In this document: piece by piece, positions 1 through 7,931 of the stretch
How the letters are laid out: every line of letters begins with the position of its first letter
How positions within the stretch are numbered: position 1 is the stretch's first letter
Assembly: GCA_902610845.1 (NCBI GenBank)
Contig: CACLXJ010000005.1
Location: 1 to 64,000, forward strand
Direction of reading: 5' to 3'
Source: an uncultured Alphaproteobacteria bacterium
GTDB lineage: Bacteria; Pseudomonadota; Alphaproteobacteria; HIMB59; GCA-002718135
Length of the DNA: 64,000 bases
Position numbers and translations under genes: made by a program
Notes under the pieces: generated by a model
The model's input: the letters and a program-made list of their open reading frames with translations, nothing else
Told to the model about the DNA's origin: nothing
Database searches by the model: none

Positions 1-1190
1 GGTAACTTACTTGGCTTCTCAATCCAACCAACAAATGGTGTAATAATGAAGAAAAAACCAAAGTAGTAAAGTAAACCCACTCTTGCAATTAAAAGATATA
101 AACCTTCAGCAGGAAGCATACCTACATAACCTAATGCGAAAAAATTAACAAAAAAGCCCATCATAAACCACTTATATATTGGTCTGTAATTACAGCTTCT
201 TACTTTTGATCTATCTAACCAAGGTAAAACAAATAAAATTGCAATTGCACCAAACATCAAAAGAACTCCTCCAAGTTTATCGGGTACGGCTCTTAAAATT
301 GCATAAAAAGGAGCAAGATACCAATTTGGTACGATATGTGCAGGGGTAACAAGTGGATCTGCAGGTATATAATTATCAACTTCTGACATCAAGTTTGGTC
401 CAAAAAATATTACTGCAGATAAGGCAACTCCAAAGGCGCACATTGCAACAGTATCTTTAATTAACATATAAGGAAAAAAGTTTACCGAGTCGTTGTTAGT
501 TTTAATATCAATTCCATCAGGGTTATTTGAGCCATGAACATGGACGGCGGCAACGTGTAATCCTACAACACCAAAAATAACAAAAGGTAAAACATAATGA
601 AGGGCAAAGAAACGGTTTAATGTGGCATTACCAACATTGTAATCACCGAGAAGCCATGTTTTTAGTCCTTCACCAATAAATGGTATAGCACTAAATAAAT
701 TAGTTATAACTGTTGCTCCCCAATAAGACATTTGTCCCCACGGTAAAGTGTAACCAAGAAAAGAAGTTGCCATCATTAATAAAAATATGAATACACCTAA
801 AATCCAATTAAGTTCTCTTGGATATTTGTAGGAACCAAAATACATTGCCCTTACAATATGAATATAAACTATAATAAAGAAAAAGGATGCTCCATTAGAA
901 TGAATATACCTCATTAACCAACCGTAATTCACATCTCGCATTATTCTTTCAACACTATCAAATGCCATATCGGTGTGTGGTGTGTAATTCATTGCAAGGA
1001 ATATTCCACTCACAATCATTGTAACAAGTGTAATTGTTGCTAGTGCACCAAAACTCCAAAAATAATTGCAATTTTTAGGCATTGGATAATCACCGTATTC
1101 TTTTTTGAAATAAGAAATAATTGGAAGACGAAATTCTATCCAGTTAAGGACAGGATTTTTAAATTGATGTACTTTTCTATTCTTATCCAT
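1..1190 (-). CDS. petB: Cytochrome b subunit of bc1 complex (3' end truncated by window edge)
   Basis: Reverse-strand translation starts MDKNRKVHQFKNPVLNWIEFRLPIISYFKKEYGDYPMPKNCNYFWSFGA, typical of cytochrome b N-terminus; directly follows the Rieske gene; no stop before the window edge. Confidence 0.93.
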   Translation of the reverse strand, partial: MDKNRKVHQFKNPVLNWIEFRLPIISYFKKEYGDYPMPKNCNYFWSFGALATITLVTMIVSGIFLAMNYTPHTDMAFDSVERIMRDVNYGWLMRYIHSNGASFFFIIVYIHIVRAMYFGSYKYPRELNWILGVFIFLLMMATSFLGYTLPWGQMSYWGATVITNLFSAIPFIGEGLKTWLLGDYNVGNATLNRFFALHYVLPFVIFGVVGLHVAAVHVHGSNNPDGIDIKTNNDSVNFFPYMLIKDTVAMCAFGVALSAVIFFGPNLMSEVDNYIPADPLVTPAHIVPNWYLAPFYAILRAVPDKLGGVLLMFGAIAILFVLPWLDRSKVRSCNYRPIYKWFMMGFFVNFFALGYVGMLPAEGLYLLIARVGLLYYFGFFFIITPFVGWIEKPSKL

Positions 1191-1192
1191 AG

Positions 1193-1720
1193 TTATCCAA
1201 TCTTTATAGTGTTATCATTTAAAAAAGCATAGGGCGGAACGTCCAAGTTTTTAGGTGCTGGCCCTTTTCTTATTCTTCCTGATGTATCATAATGTGAACC
1301 GTGACATGGGCAATACCAACCATCATACTCACCTTTCATATCTGAAACTTTCTGACCAAGTGGAACACAACCTAAGTGTGTGCATACTCCTACTAAAACT
1401 AACCATTCCTCTTTTTGCACTCTATCAGCATCATCTTCTGGATCTCTTAAATCAGAAGCTTGAACCATTTTTGCAGCATCTATCTCTTCCTTTGTTCTTT
1501 TTTTTATGAAAACTGGCTTTCCACGCCATTTTATAGTTATACTTTGGCCTTCTTCAATAGCACTAATATCTACTTCTGTAGATCCCGCTGCCAAAGTATC
1601 CTCTGCTGGACTCATACTTTTTAGAAATGGCCATATAAATGCAGCTGTGCCTACAGCACCAAGTGTTACAGTGCTTAGTTGAAGGAAATCTCTTCTCTTA
1701 TTTTTGGGTTTTTTAGCCAT
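1193..1720 (-). CDS. petA: Ubiquinol-cytochrome c reductase iron-sulfur (Rieske) subunit
   Basis: Rieske motifs CTHLGCVP and CPCHGSHYD; twin-arginine-like N-terminus [16 protein letters not shown]. Confidence 0.96.
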   Translation of the reverse strand: MAKKPKNKRRDFLQLSTVTLGAVGTAAFIWPFLKSMSPAEDTLAAGSTEVDISAIEEGQSITIKWRGKPVFIKKRTKEEIDAAKMVQASDLRDPEDDADRVQKEEWLVLVGVCTHLGCVPLGQKVSDMKGEYDGWYCPCHGSHYDTSGRIRKGPAPKNLDVPPYAFLNDNTIKIG

Positions 1721-1814
1721 TTTTTATGTTTTTGTTATATATGAATTAATAAAAAAAATACTGAATATATATGTGCCAGCGTGACGCAAGGTTATCATAA
1801 TATAGTATAAATTT

Positions 1815-2261
1815 ATGAGAATTGCACTCTTTGAACCTGATATTCCTCAAAATGCTGGAAACATATTTAGACTAGGTGCCTGTCTTGGAATACCAATAGA
1901 TATAATAGAGCCAGCTGGCTTTGTGATTGATGATAAAAGACTAAAAAGAGCATCAATGGATTATTTTGATTATCTTGATCTCACAAAACATTTGAGTTGG
2001 GATAAATTTAAAGAATGGTCAAAAGAAAATTCTTATAGATTAATTTTGCTTACAACAAAAAGTCAAAAAAGTTATTTTGATTATAAATTTCAATCAAATG
2101 ATATTATTTTATTTGGAAGAGAAAGTGCGGGAGTGCCTGAGTTTATTCATGAATCAGTAAATGAAAGATTAACTATACCAATGATAAAAGGGCCTAGATC
2201 GATTAATCTTAGTAGTTCAGTTGCTATTGTAGCTGGTGAAATGTTACGTCAATTAACTTAA
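1815..2261 (+). CDS. trmL: tRNA (cytidine(34)-2'-O)-methyltransferase, SpoU/TrmH family
   Basis: MRIALFEPDIPQNAGNIFRLGACLG and FGRESAGVPEFIHE / IPMIKGPRSINLSSSVAIVAGE motifs of the SPOUT family. Confidence 0.93.
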   Translation: MRIALFEPDIPQNAGNIFRLGACLGIPIDIIEPAGFVIDDKRLKRASMDYFDYLDLTKHLSWDKFKEWSKENSYRLILLTTKSQKSYFDYKFQSNDIILFGRESAGVPEFIHESVNERLTIPMIKGPRSINLSSSVAIVAGEMLRQLT

Positions 2262-3115
2262 GTTAAGCTTCCCATCTTGCCATCTTGATAGTCCATCATT
2301 GCTTGCTTGATTTCTCCTTCAGAATTTGCCACAAAAGGACCATAACGTGCTACAGGTTCTTTAAGCGGCTTACCTGCTAAAACTAGGTAGGATCCTTTTT
2401 CTGATATTGACGTGAGTTGAATCTCATTACTTGACTGATCAAAGTAAATCATATCACCTTTATTAGCGATTTTATCTTCCTCGTTAAATTGTAATTGACC
2501 ATCGATAATATAGATCATAAGATTTTGTTCTTTATCAACATTAAACTTTGTCATATCTGGTTTTGAAAATTGAATATCAAATATTGATACAGGTGAATAT
2601 GTTTGAACTTTGGATTTGGTTCCATTTATTTCACCCACAAGAACTTTAATTTCTATATTTGCATTTTCAGATACTGTTGGAATAGTGTTTCTTTTAATAT
2701 GTTGATACCAAGGTTTAACTTTTTTATTTTTTTGTGGAAGGTTTACCCAAATTTGTAATCCTTGCATGACACCTCCACTCTTCTTAAATTTTTCAGTTAC
2801 TAATTCAGAGTGAATTAAACCTGATCCAGTTGTCATCCATTGTACATCACCAGTTTCAATTTCTGCCTGTCCTCCAAATGAGTCTCTATGTTCTACTTCA
2901 CCACCAAGCATGTAAGTAATTGCCTCAAATCCACAATGAGGATGTGCTGGTACCCCGGTTGCACCTCCCGGTTCATAATTAATTGGGCCGAAATGATCAA
3001 AAAGAAGAAATGGATCATTTTCTCTCATTCCGGGGACAGGGAAAGCTCTCGTTACAGGTATCCCGTCACCCTCGAAAGTCTTCATACACTCTTTAATTTC
3101 TATTATTTTTCTCAT
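2258..3115 (-). CDS. Pirin family protein
   Basis: DPFLLFDHFGPINYEPGGATGVPAHPHCGFEAITYMLGGEVEHRDS and GDVQWMTTGSGLIHSE, characteristic of pirin cupins. Confidence 0.93.
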   Translation of the reverse strand: MRKIIEIKECMKTFEGDGIPVTRAFPVPGMRENDPFLLFDHFGPINYEPGGATGVPAHPHCGFEAITYMLGGEVEHRDSFGGQAEIETGDVQWMTTGSGLIHSELVTEKFKKSGGVMQGLQIWVNLPQKNKKVKPWYQHIKRNTIPTVSENANIEIKVLVGEINGTKSKVQTYSPVSIFDIQFSKPDMTKFNVDKEQNLMIYIIDGQLQFNEEDKIANKGDMIYFDQSSNEIQLTSISEKGSYLVLAGKPLKEPVARYGPFVANSEGEIKQAMMDYQDGKMGSLT

Positions 3116-3158
3116 AAATTTGTTTAAAAATTATTGAGATATAGATATAGGTATCATT

Positions 3159-3242
3159 ATGAAAAATCAAAATCCAAACCCACCAAAGTGTGGTTGCAGT
3201 TGTAGCTGTTGCTGTACTTGCGAAGGTGGAGGGTGCTGTTAG
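3159..3242 (+). CDS. 27-aa cysteine-rich mini-protein, metallothionein-like candidate
   Basis: ATG at 3159, TAG at 3240-3242; MKNQNPNPPKCGCSCSCCCTCEGGGCC (9 Cys of 27). Weak SD-like AGG at 3149-3151. Below the length cutoff of the ORF track. Adjacent to the zinc transport locus. Confidence 0.6.
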   Translation: MKNQNPNPPKCGCSCSCCCTCEGGGCC

Positions 3243-3253
3243 TTAACACCCTC
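3229..3253 (+). terminator. Candidate hairpin overlapping the 3' end of the Cys-rich ORF
   Basis: Perfect 7-bp inverted repeat GAGGGTG (3229-3235) / CACCCTC (3247-3253), 11-nt loop; followed by AT-rich sequence but no clean U-tract. Confidence 0.4.
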
Positions 3254-3282
3254 AATTTAAATTTAATATTTAAAATATATTT

Positions 3283-4437
3283 CTAACAACCTTTAAGTTC
3301 ATTTCCTAAGTTTTGTATTAACTTAAAATAAAGATCTTTATTTGAGTCAATATTAGCACCTAGAGGATCAAAAACTCCTGTTTTGATATTCATGTCTTCA
3401 GCAATTGTTGTAATTATCTTTGGATTGAACTGTGGTTCAGAAAAGATACATTTAATTCCTCTATCCTTAATTACATCTTGAATATCAGCAATCTGTTTAG
3501 CACCAGGTAAAACATCCGTGTTCAAAGTAAGCGCTCCAGCAGCTCTAGTTTCAAATCTTTCTTCAAAGTATTGATAAGCATCATGGAAGACAACAAACTT
3601 TGCATCTTTATTTATTTCTTTTTCAATATCCTTAACTAATTGATCTAGTGCTTGAATTGTAGCTTGTGCATTAGCTTCATATTTATCCTTATTTGCTGGA
3701 TCTAAATCACTTAACTCATGAGCAATTTCATGAACCATTTCTTTTGCATTCATTGGATCTAACCAAATGTGAGCATCAAATTCACCATGTGCATGACCGT
3801 GATCGTCGTGTCCACTGTGATCATCATGGTCATCGTGATCATCATGGTCATCGTGATCATCATGGTCATCGTGATCATCATGGTCGTCATGGTCATCATG
3901 GTCATCATGGTCATCGTGATCATCATGGTCGTCATGGTCATCATGCTCATCGTGATCATCATGATCATCATGGTCATCGTGATCATCATGATCTTCATGG
4001 TCATCGTGATCATCATGATCGTCATGGTCATCATGATCGTCATGGTCATCGTGATCTTCAAAAATTGATTCTTCTCTAAACTTCAATTTATTAATACTTT
4101 CAACTTCCATGAACTCTATAACTTCTGCATTTTTGACAATTGACTCAAGAGGTCTTTCCATGAACGTTTCTATACTTTCACCAACCCAGAATATGATATC
4201 TGCTTCTTCTAAAAGTTTGGCATGAGAAGGTTTTAATGTAAAACTATGGGGGGAAGTACTTCCTTCAATTATAAGTGCTGGTTCACCTACACCATCCATT
4301 ACATTCGCAATTAGTGAATGAAGTGGTTTAATTGTAGTTACAACTTTTAATTCTGCTCTTACAGCTGAAGTTGCAACTAAAATTGATGAAAAGAAAAATA
4401 CTTTCAAAAGCATCAAAAAAATGTTGTTTTGTCTCAT
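3283..4437 (-). CDS. znuA: Zinc ABC transporter substrate-binding protein with very long Asp/His repeat loop
   Basis: Signal peptide; VVTTIKPLHSLIANVMDGVGEPALIIEGSTSPHSFTLKPSHAKLLEEADIIFWVG; GEFDAHIWLDPMNAKEMV; FVVFHDAYQYFEERF; ISEPQFNPK-type C-lobe; divergent from znuCB. Confidence 0.96.
   Translation of the reverse strand: MRQNNIFLMLLKVFFFSSILVATSAVRAELKVVTTIKPLHSLIANVMDGVGEPALIIEGSTSPHSFTLKPSHAKLLEEADIIFWVGESIETFMERPLESIVKNAEVIEFMEVESINKLKFREESIFEDHDDHDDHDDHDDHDDHDDHEDHDDHDDHDDHDDHDEHDDHDDHDDHDDHDDHDDHDDHDDHDDHDDHDDHDDHDDHDDHSGHDDHGHAHGEFDAHIWLDPMNAKEMVHEIAHELSDLDPANKDKYEANAQATIQALDQLVKDIEKEINKDAKFVVFHDAYQYFEERFETRAAGALTLNTDVLPGAKQIADIQDVIKDRGIKCIFSEPQFNPKIITTIAEDMNIKTGVFDPLGANIDSNKDLYFKLIQNLGNELKGC
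3817..4059 (-). repeat. In-frame tandem repeat encoding 27 consecutive (D/E)(D/E)H triplets
   Basis: 81 codons of 9-nt units; first three 18-bp units (gtgatcatcatggtcatc on + strand, 3817-3870) identical; 24 DDH, 2 EDH, 1 DEH. Confidence 0.97.
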
Positions 4438-4478
4438 AAAAAATGTTCCTATTAATAATTAAGTCTGTTAATGAACGT

Positions 4479-4497
4479 AATGTTATAATATTACATT
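4479..4497. promoter_or_regulatory. Candidate Zur-binding palindrome between znuA and znuC
   Basis: AATGTTATAATATTACATT: 19-bp dyad with 8 of 9 arm positions symmetric, in the 79-bp divergent znuA/znuC intergenic region; resembles proteobacterial Zur/Fur-type boxes. Confidence 0.6.
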
Positions 4498-4516
4498 TTA
4501 GATTGTAAATATAAAA

Positions 4517-5260
4517 ATGAATGAAAATAATAGTTTATTGGTAAGATTAAAAGATTGCGGTGTCCAAAAATCTTCAAAATGGATTGTAAAAGGTATCTCT
4601 CTTGAGATTCATAAGGGCAAAATTGTAACCTTGATTGGCCCAAATGGCTCAGGAAAAACAACTACCGCTAAAATGGCACTTAATATTCTAAAATCAAATG
4701 AAGGTTCAATTGAAAATTATTCAACAAAAATGGCATATGTTCCACAAAAAATTAGTATTGATTGGACTATGCCCCTTCGAGTTATAGATTTTATGAATCT
4801 AACAAGTCATATTAATAAAGATGAAATTATTGAAGCTTTAGAATTAACAGGGGTTCAGCATTTAATATACAATGAGATTCATAACTTATCTGGTGGGGAA
4901 TTTCAGAGAGTTTTAATCGCAAGAGCAATTGCTAAAAAACCAGATCTACTTGTTTTAGATGAACCTGTGCAGGGAGTAGATTTTAATGGAGAGATAGCTC
5001 TATACAATCTTATAAAAGAAATTTGTACCAAATTTAATTGTGGCATCCTTCTTATATCTCATGATCTCCATTTTGTTATGTCTGCAACAGATCATGTAAT
5101 TTGTTTAAATGGTCACATTTGTTGTTCTGGATCACCTAAATCAATAGTAAAAAATTCTTCCTACATAGAATTATTTGGAGAACATAATGCTGCTACCTTA
5201 TCACTCTATCAACATGAACATGATCATTCACATCAGACAGATGGGAGTGTTAAAAATTAA
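4517..5260 (+). CDS. znuC: Zinc ABC transporter ATP-binding protein with His-rich C-terminal tail
   Basis: Walker A GPNGSGKTT, signature LSGGEFQRVLIARAIA, Walker B LLVLDEP; C-terminal HEHDHSHQ. Confidence 0.95.
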   Translation: MNENNSLLVRLKDCGVQKSSKWIVKGISLEIHKGKIVTLIGPNGSGKTTTAKMALNILKSNEGSIENYSTKMAYVPQKISIDWTMPLRVIDFMNLTSHINKDEIIEALELTGVQHLIYNEIHNLSGGEFQRVLIARAIAKKPDLLVLDEPVQGVDFNGEIALYNLIKEICTKFNCGILLISHDLHFVMSATDHVICLNGHICCSGSPKSIVKNSSYIELFGEHNAATLSLYQHEHDHSHQTDGSVKN

Positions 5261-6066
5261 TGTTTGATGATTTTTTTATTCGTGCACTTGTTGCAGGGGT
5301 TGGTATAGCTATTGTTGCTGGACCACTTGGATGCTTAGTTATCTGGAGGAGGTTATCATATTTTGGTGACACCTTATCTCACTCAGCCCTTTTAGGAGTA
5401 ACATTAGCATACTCATTTAGTTTAAATATTGCTTTTTCTGTGTTTGTAATATCAGCTGTTGTTGCTTTACTTCTTGTGAGCTTACAAAAAAGAACAAAAC
5501 TAGCTGGCGATTCTTTACTTGGACTTCTTGCTCACTCAACACTTGCCATCGGTTTAGTATTGATTGGTTTTTTATCTTATATCCGATTTGATCTCATGGG
5601 ATTATTATTTGGCGATATTCTTGCAGTAACAACTGCAGACATTGGTTTAGTTTGGATAGGTGGAAGCATAATATTAATTATCTTATATTTTATTTGGAAA
5701 TCTTTATTTTCAGCAACTGTAAATTATGATTTGTCAGCTGCTGAAGGTATGCGGCCGGAAGTTTCTAATTTTATATTTACCCTTTTATTGGCAGGAGTAA
5801 TTGCTTTGTCTATTAAAATGATTGGAGCACTATTAATTACAGGTTTACTTTTAATTCCTGCGGCTATTGCCAGGAACATTAGCAACAGTCCTAGACAAAT
5901 GATTGTTATCGCAATCTTATCAGGTATTTTATCAGTAGTAGTTGGATTATTTGCTTCTTTAGAAATAAATACTTCTTCAGGACCTTCAATAATAGTGGTG
6001 GCTTTAATACTTTTCATTATTTCATTGGTTCCTCTTGAAATTAAGGGTCAGTTGCAAAAACGATAG
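5260..6066 (+). CDS. znuB: Zinc ABC transporter permease
   Basis: ABC-3 family permease: GPLGCLVIWRRLSYFGDTLSHSALLGV; multiple TM segments; overlaps znuC stop. Confidence 0.95.
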   Translation: MFDDFFIRALVAGVGIAIVAGPLGCLVIWRRLSYFGDTLSHSALLGVTLAYSFSLNIAFSVFVISAVVALLLVSLQKRTKLAGDSLLGLLAHSTLAIGLVLIGFLSYIRFDLMGLLFGDILAVTTADIGLVWIGGSIILIILYFIWKSLFSATVNYDLSAAEGMRPEVSNFIFTLLLAGVIALSIKMIGALLITGLLLIPAAIARNISNSPRQMIVIAILSGILSVVVGLFASLEINTSSGPSIIVVALILFIISLVPLEIKGQLQKR

Positions 6067-6085
6067 CAATTTGGTAATCTATAAT

Positions 6086-6490
6086 ATGTCTTTAGAAACT
6101 TTAAACTTAACTAAAAATCAACAAACAGTTCTTGATATTTTAGAAAGCGCATCAGAACCTCTTAAGGCATATACAATCCTTTTTGATATTCAAAAAAAAG
6201 GAATTAAATCTCCTCTTCAAGTTTATAGAGCTTTAGATAAGCTTATTGAAATTGGCAAAGTGCATAAAATAGAAAGTAGAAATTCATATGTTGCTTGTAA
6301 GCATGAAGGTTGTAATGCAAAAAATTCTACGTCTTTTTTGATATGTGAAAACTGTGAAAGCGTTACTGAACTAACTGGAAATAATTTGATTTCTTATTTT
6401 TCAAAACAAGCAGAAAAGAATAACTTCAATTATAAAAAACATAATTTAGAAATATTTGGTTTGTGCGAAAATTGTAAACTAAAAAACTAA
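6086..6490 (+). CDS. zur: Fur-family zinc uptake regulator
   Basis: MSLETLNLTKNQQTVLDILESASEPLKAYTILFDIQKKGIKSPLQVYRALDKLIEIGKVHKIESRNSYVACKHEGC; CENCE and CENCK zinc-binding pairs. ATG at 6086 preferred over the ORF-track start at 6035, which overlaps znuB. Confidence 0.88.
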   Translation: MSLETLNLTKNQQTVLDILESASEPLKAYTILFDIQKKGIKSPLQVYRALDKLIEIGKVHKIESRNSYVACKHEGCNAKNSTSFLICENCESVTELTGNNLISYFSKQAEKNNFNYKKHNLEIFGLCENCKLKN

Positions 6491-7284
6491 TTTATTAAAT
6501 TATCAATCTTATTCAGACATTTATTTAATCCAAGATTGTATTTTGTTCGTATGAAATGCTCTTTAACTATTTCAACCCATTTAAATTTTTGTAACGTTTG
6601 ATGAGATATGTAAAAACAATTTAATGGAAAAGACATATTAAACATTTTTAATATTTCTTGCCTTATTACATCGTTGGTCAACACTGCCAAAGATTCGTGA
6701 ATATATTTTTCTACGATTTTTTGATCACTTAAAGATGTTTTAGGTAAATTAAATAAACCTCTAAATCTAAAGTATCGATAGATTCTTAAGTAATCTTCTT
6801 TTATTCTATCATCTATTTCACCAATAAAAGTAATTTTACTTTCATTTAAATCTGATTGGCCATTGTAATAATCATGTAGTTTATTATTGTTTCCGACATA
6901 TAAAGCATTGAAAGTAAAATCTCTTCTGGCTGAATCTTTTTTCCAGCTGTTGGTGTAAATTACATTTGTATGTCTTCCCATTTGATTAATATCTTCACGT
7001 AAAGTTGTAATTTGTATTTTTCGATTATGAGGATAAGCAATTATAGATCCATATTGAATAGCAAAATCATCATATTCAATATTGTTATCTTTTAGTAATG
7101 ACAAAACATCCTGAGGCTCCAAAGTTGTTGCTGTATCAATATCTTTGATTTCTCTTTCAAGAAGAGCATCTCGTATACATCCTCCTACTAATCGAATTTC
7201 AATATTATTTTCTTCAAATATAGATATTAAAAACTTAACATGCTCCAGATTCAATAAATTCGCTATTTTATTTATTTCCATCAT
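6487..7284 (-). CDS. CCA tRNA nucleotidyltransferase / poly(A) polymerase family, short form
   Basis: LVGGCIRDALLEREIKDIDTAT (GG...DxD), SARRDFTFNALYV, RIYRYFRFRGLF, VIRQEILKMF; only 265 aa. Confidence 0.85.
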   Translation of the reverse strand: MMEINKIANLLNLEHVKFLISIFEENNIEIRLVGGCIRDALLEREIKDIDTATTLEPQDVLSLLKDNNIEYDDFAIQYGSIIAYPHNRKIQITTLREDINQMGRHTNVIYTNSWKKDSARRDFTFNALYVGNNNKLHDYYNGQSDLNESKITFIGEIDDRIKEDYLRIYRYFRFRGLFNLPKTSLSDQKIVEKYIHESLAVLTNDVIRQEILKMFNMSFPLNCFYISHQTLQKFKWVEIVKEHFIRTKYNLGLNKCLNKIDNLIN

Positions 7285-7322
7285 CTAGCTATTTCTTCAA
7301 AACAATTTATATTACAGGAACC

Positions 7323-7931
7323 ATGTCGACTTCTTCAAAAGAAAATACTCAAGAAATATTTGAAGATATAAAGAAAAATTTAACCCGAGGGGTAAAGGAT
7401 AGAAAACATGCTTTTCACACCCCTGTAATTAGCAATGTTGATGCTGAGGGCGGAATAGACTCGAGAGTAGTAGTTTTACGAAAATTCGACCCTACTAATT
7501 TAATACTAAATTTTCATACAGATTTTAGATCCCCAAAAGTTTTTAATTTACAAAAAAATAATAAATCTCTTTTTGTTTTTTATGATCATAAACTGAAGAT
7601 TCAATTGCGTATCAAAACAACTTCTTCAATTAATAATCAAAACGAGAAAGCTAAAGAAATGTGGGATAAGACAAGACTATTTAGTAGAAAATGTTATTTA
7701 ACATTAAAAGACCCAAGCTCAGTTACTGAGTTTCCAGAAGATGGAATTCCAGAACATCTGACTGGGAAAGAACCAAGTCTTGAAGAAAGTGAGCAAGGTT
7801 ATAAAAATTTTACAGTAGTTGAAAATAAAATTGATGAAATTGATTGGCTATATTTAGAAATTTCAGGTCATCGTAGATTGAAATTAAAATTTATTAATAA
7901 TGAACCAGAATACGAATGGTTAATACCTTAG
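7323..7931 (+). CDS. Pyridoxamine 5'-phosphate oxidase-like FMN-binding protein
   Basis: PNPOx-like: RKHAFHTPVISNVDAEGGIDSRVVVLRKFDPTNLILNFHTDFRSPKVFNLQKN; LYLEISGHRRLKLKF. Confidence 0.8.
   Translation: MSTSSKENTQEIFEDIKKNLTRGVKDRKHAFHTPVISNVDAEGGIDSRVVVLRKFDPTNLILNFHTDFRSPKVFNLQKNNKSLFVFYDHKLKIQLRIKTTSSINNQNEKAKEMWDKTRLFSRKCYLTLKDPSSVTEFPEDGIPEHLTGKEPSLEESEQGYKNFTVVENKIDEIDWLYLEISGHRRLKLKFINNEPEYEWLIP

Noticed and set aside
3159-3253. Cys-rich ORF as an attenuator leader peptide
   Set aside because: A Cys-codon-rich uORF plus hairpin would fit attenuation, but no same-strand gene follows; the next gene downstream (znuA) is on the opposite strand and the next + gene starts at 4517.
3817-4059. 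CRISPR-like repeat array
   Set aside because: Units are contiguous 9/18-bp in-frame codon repeats with no unique spacers, inside znuA.
3693-4079. Overlapping + and - frame ORFs (3693-4079 +, 3759-4061 -, 3769-4068 +) across the ZnuA repeat
   Set aside because: A tandem 9/18-bp repeat without stops in any frame produces low-complexity open frames (HRDHHG, MTMTIM, VIVIIM); only the ZnuA frame is a real protein.
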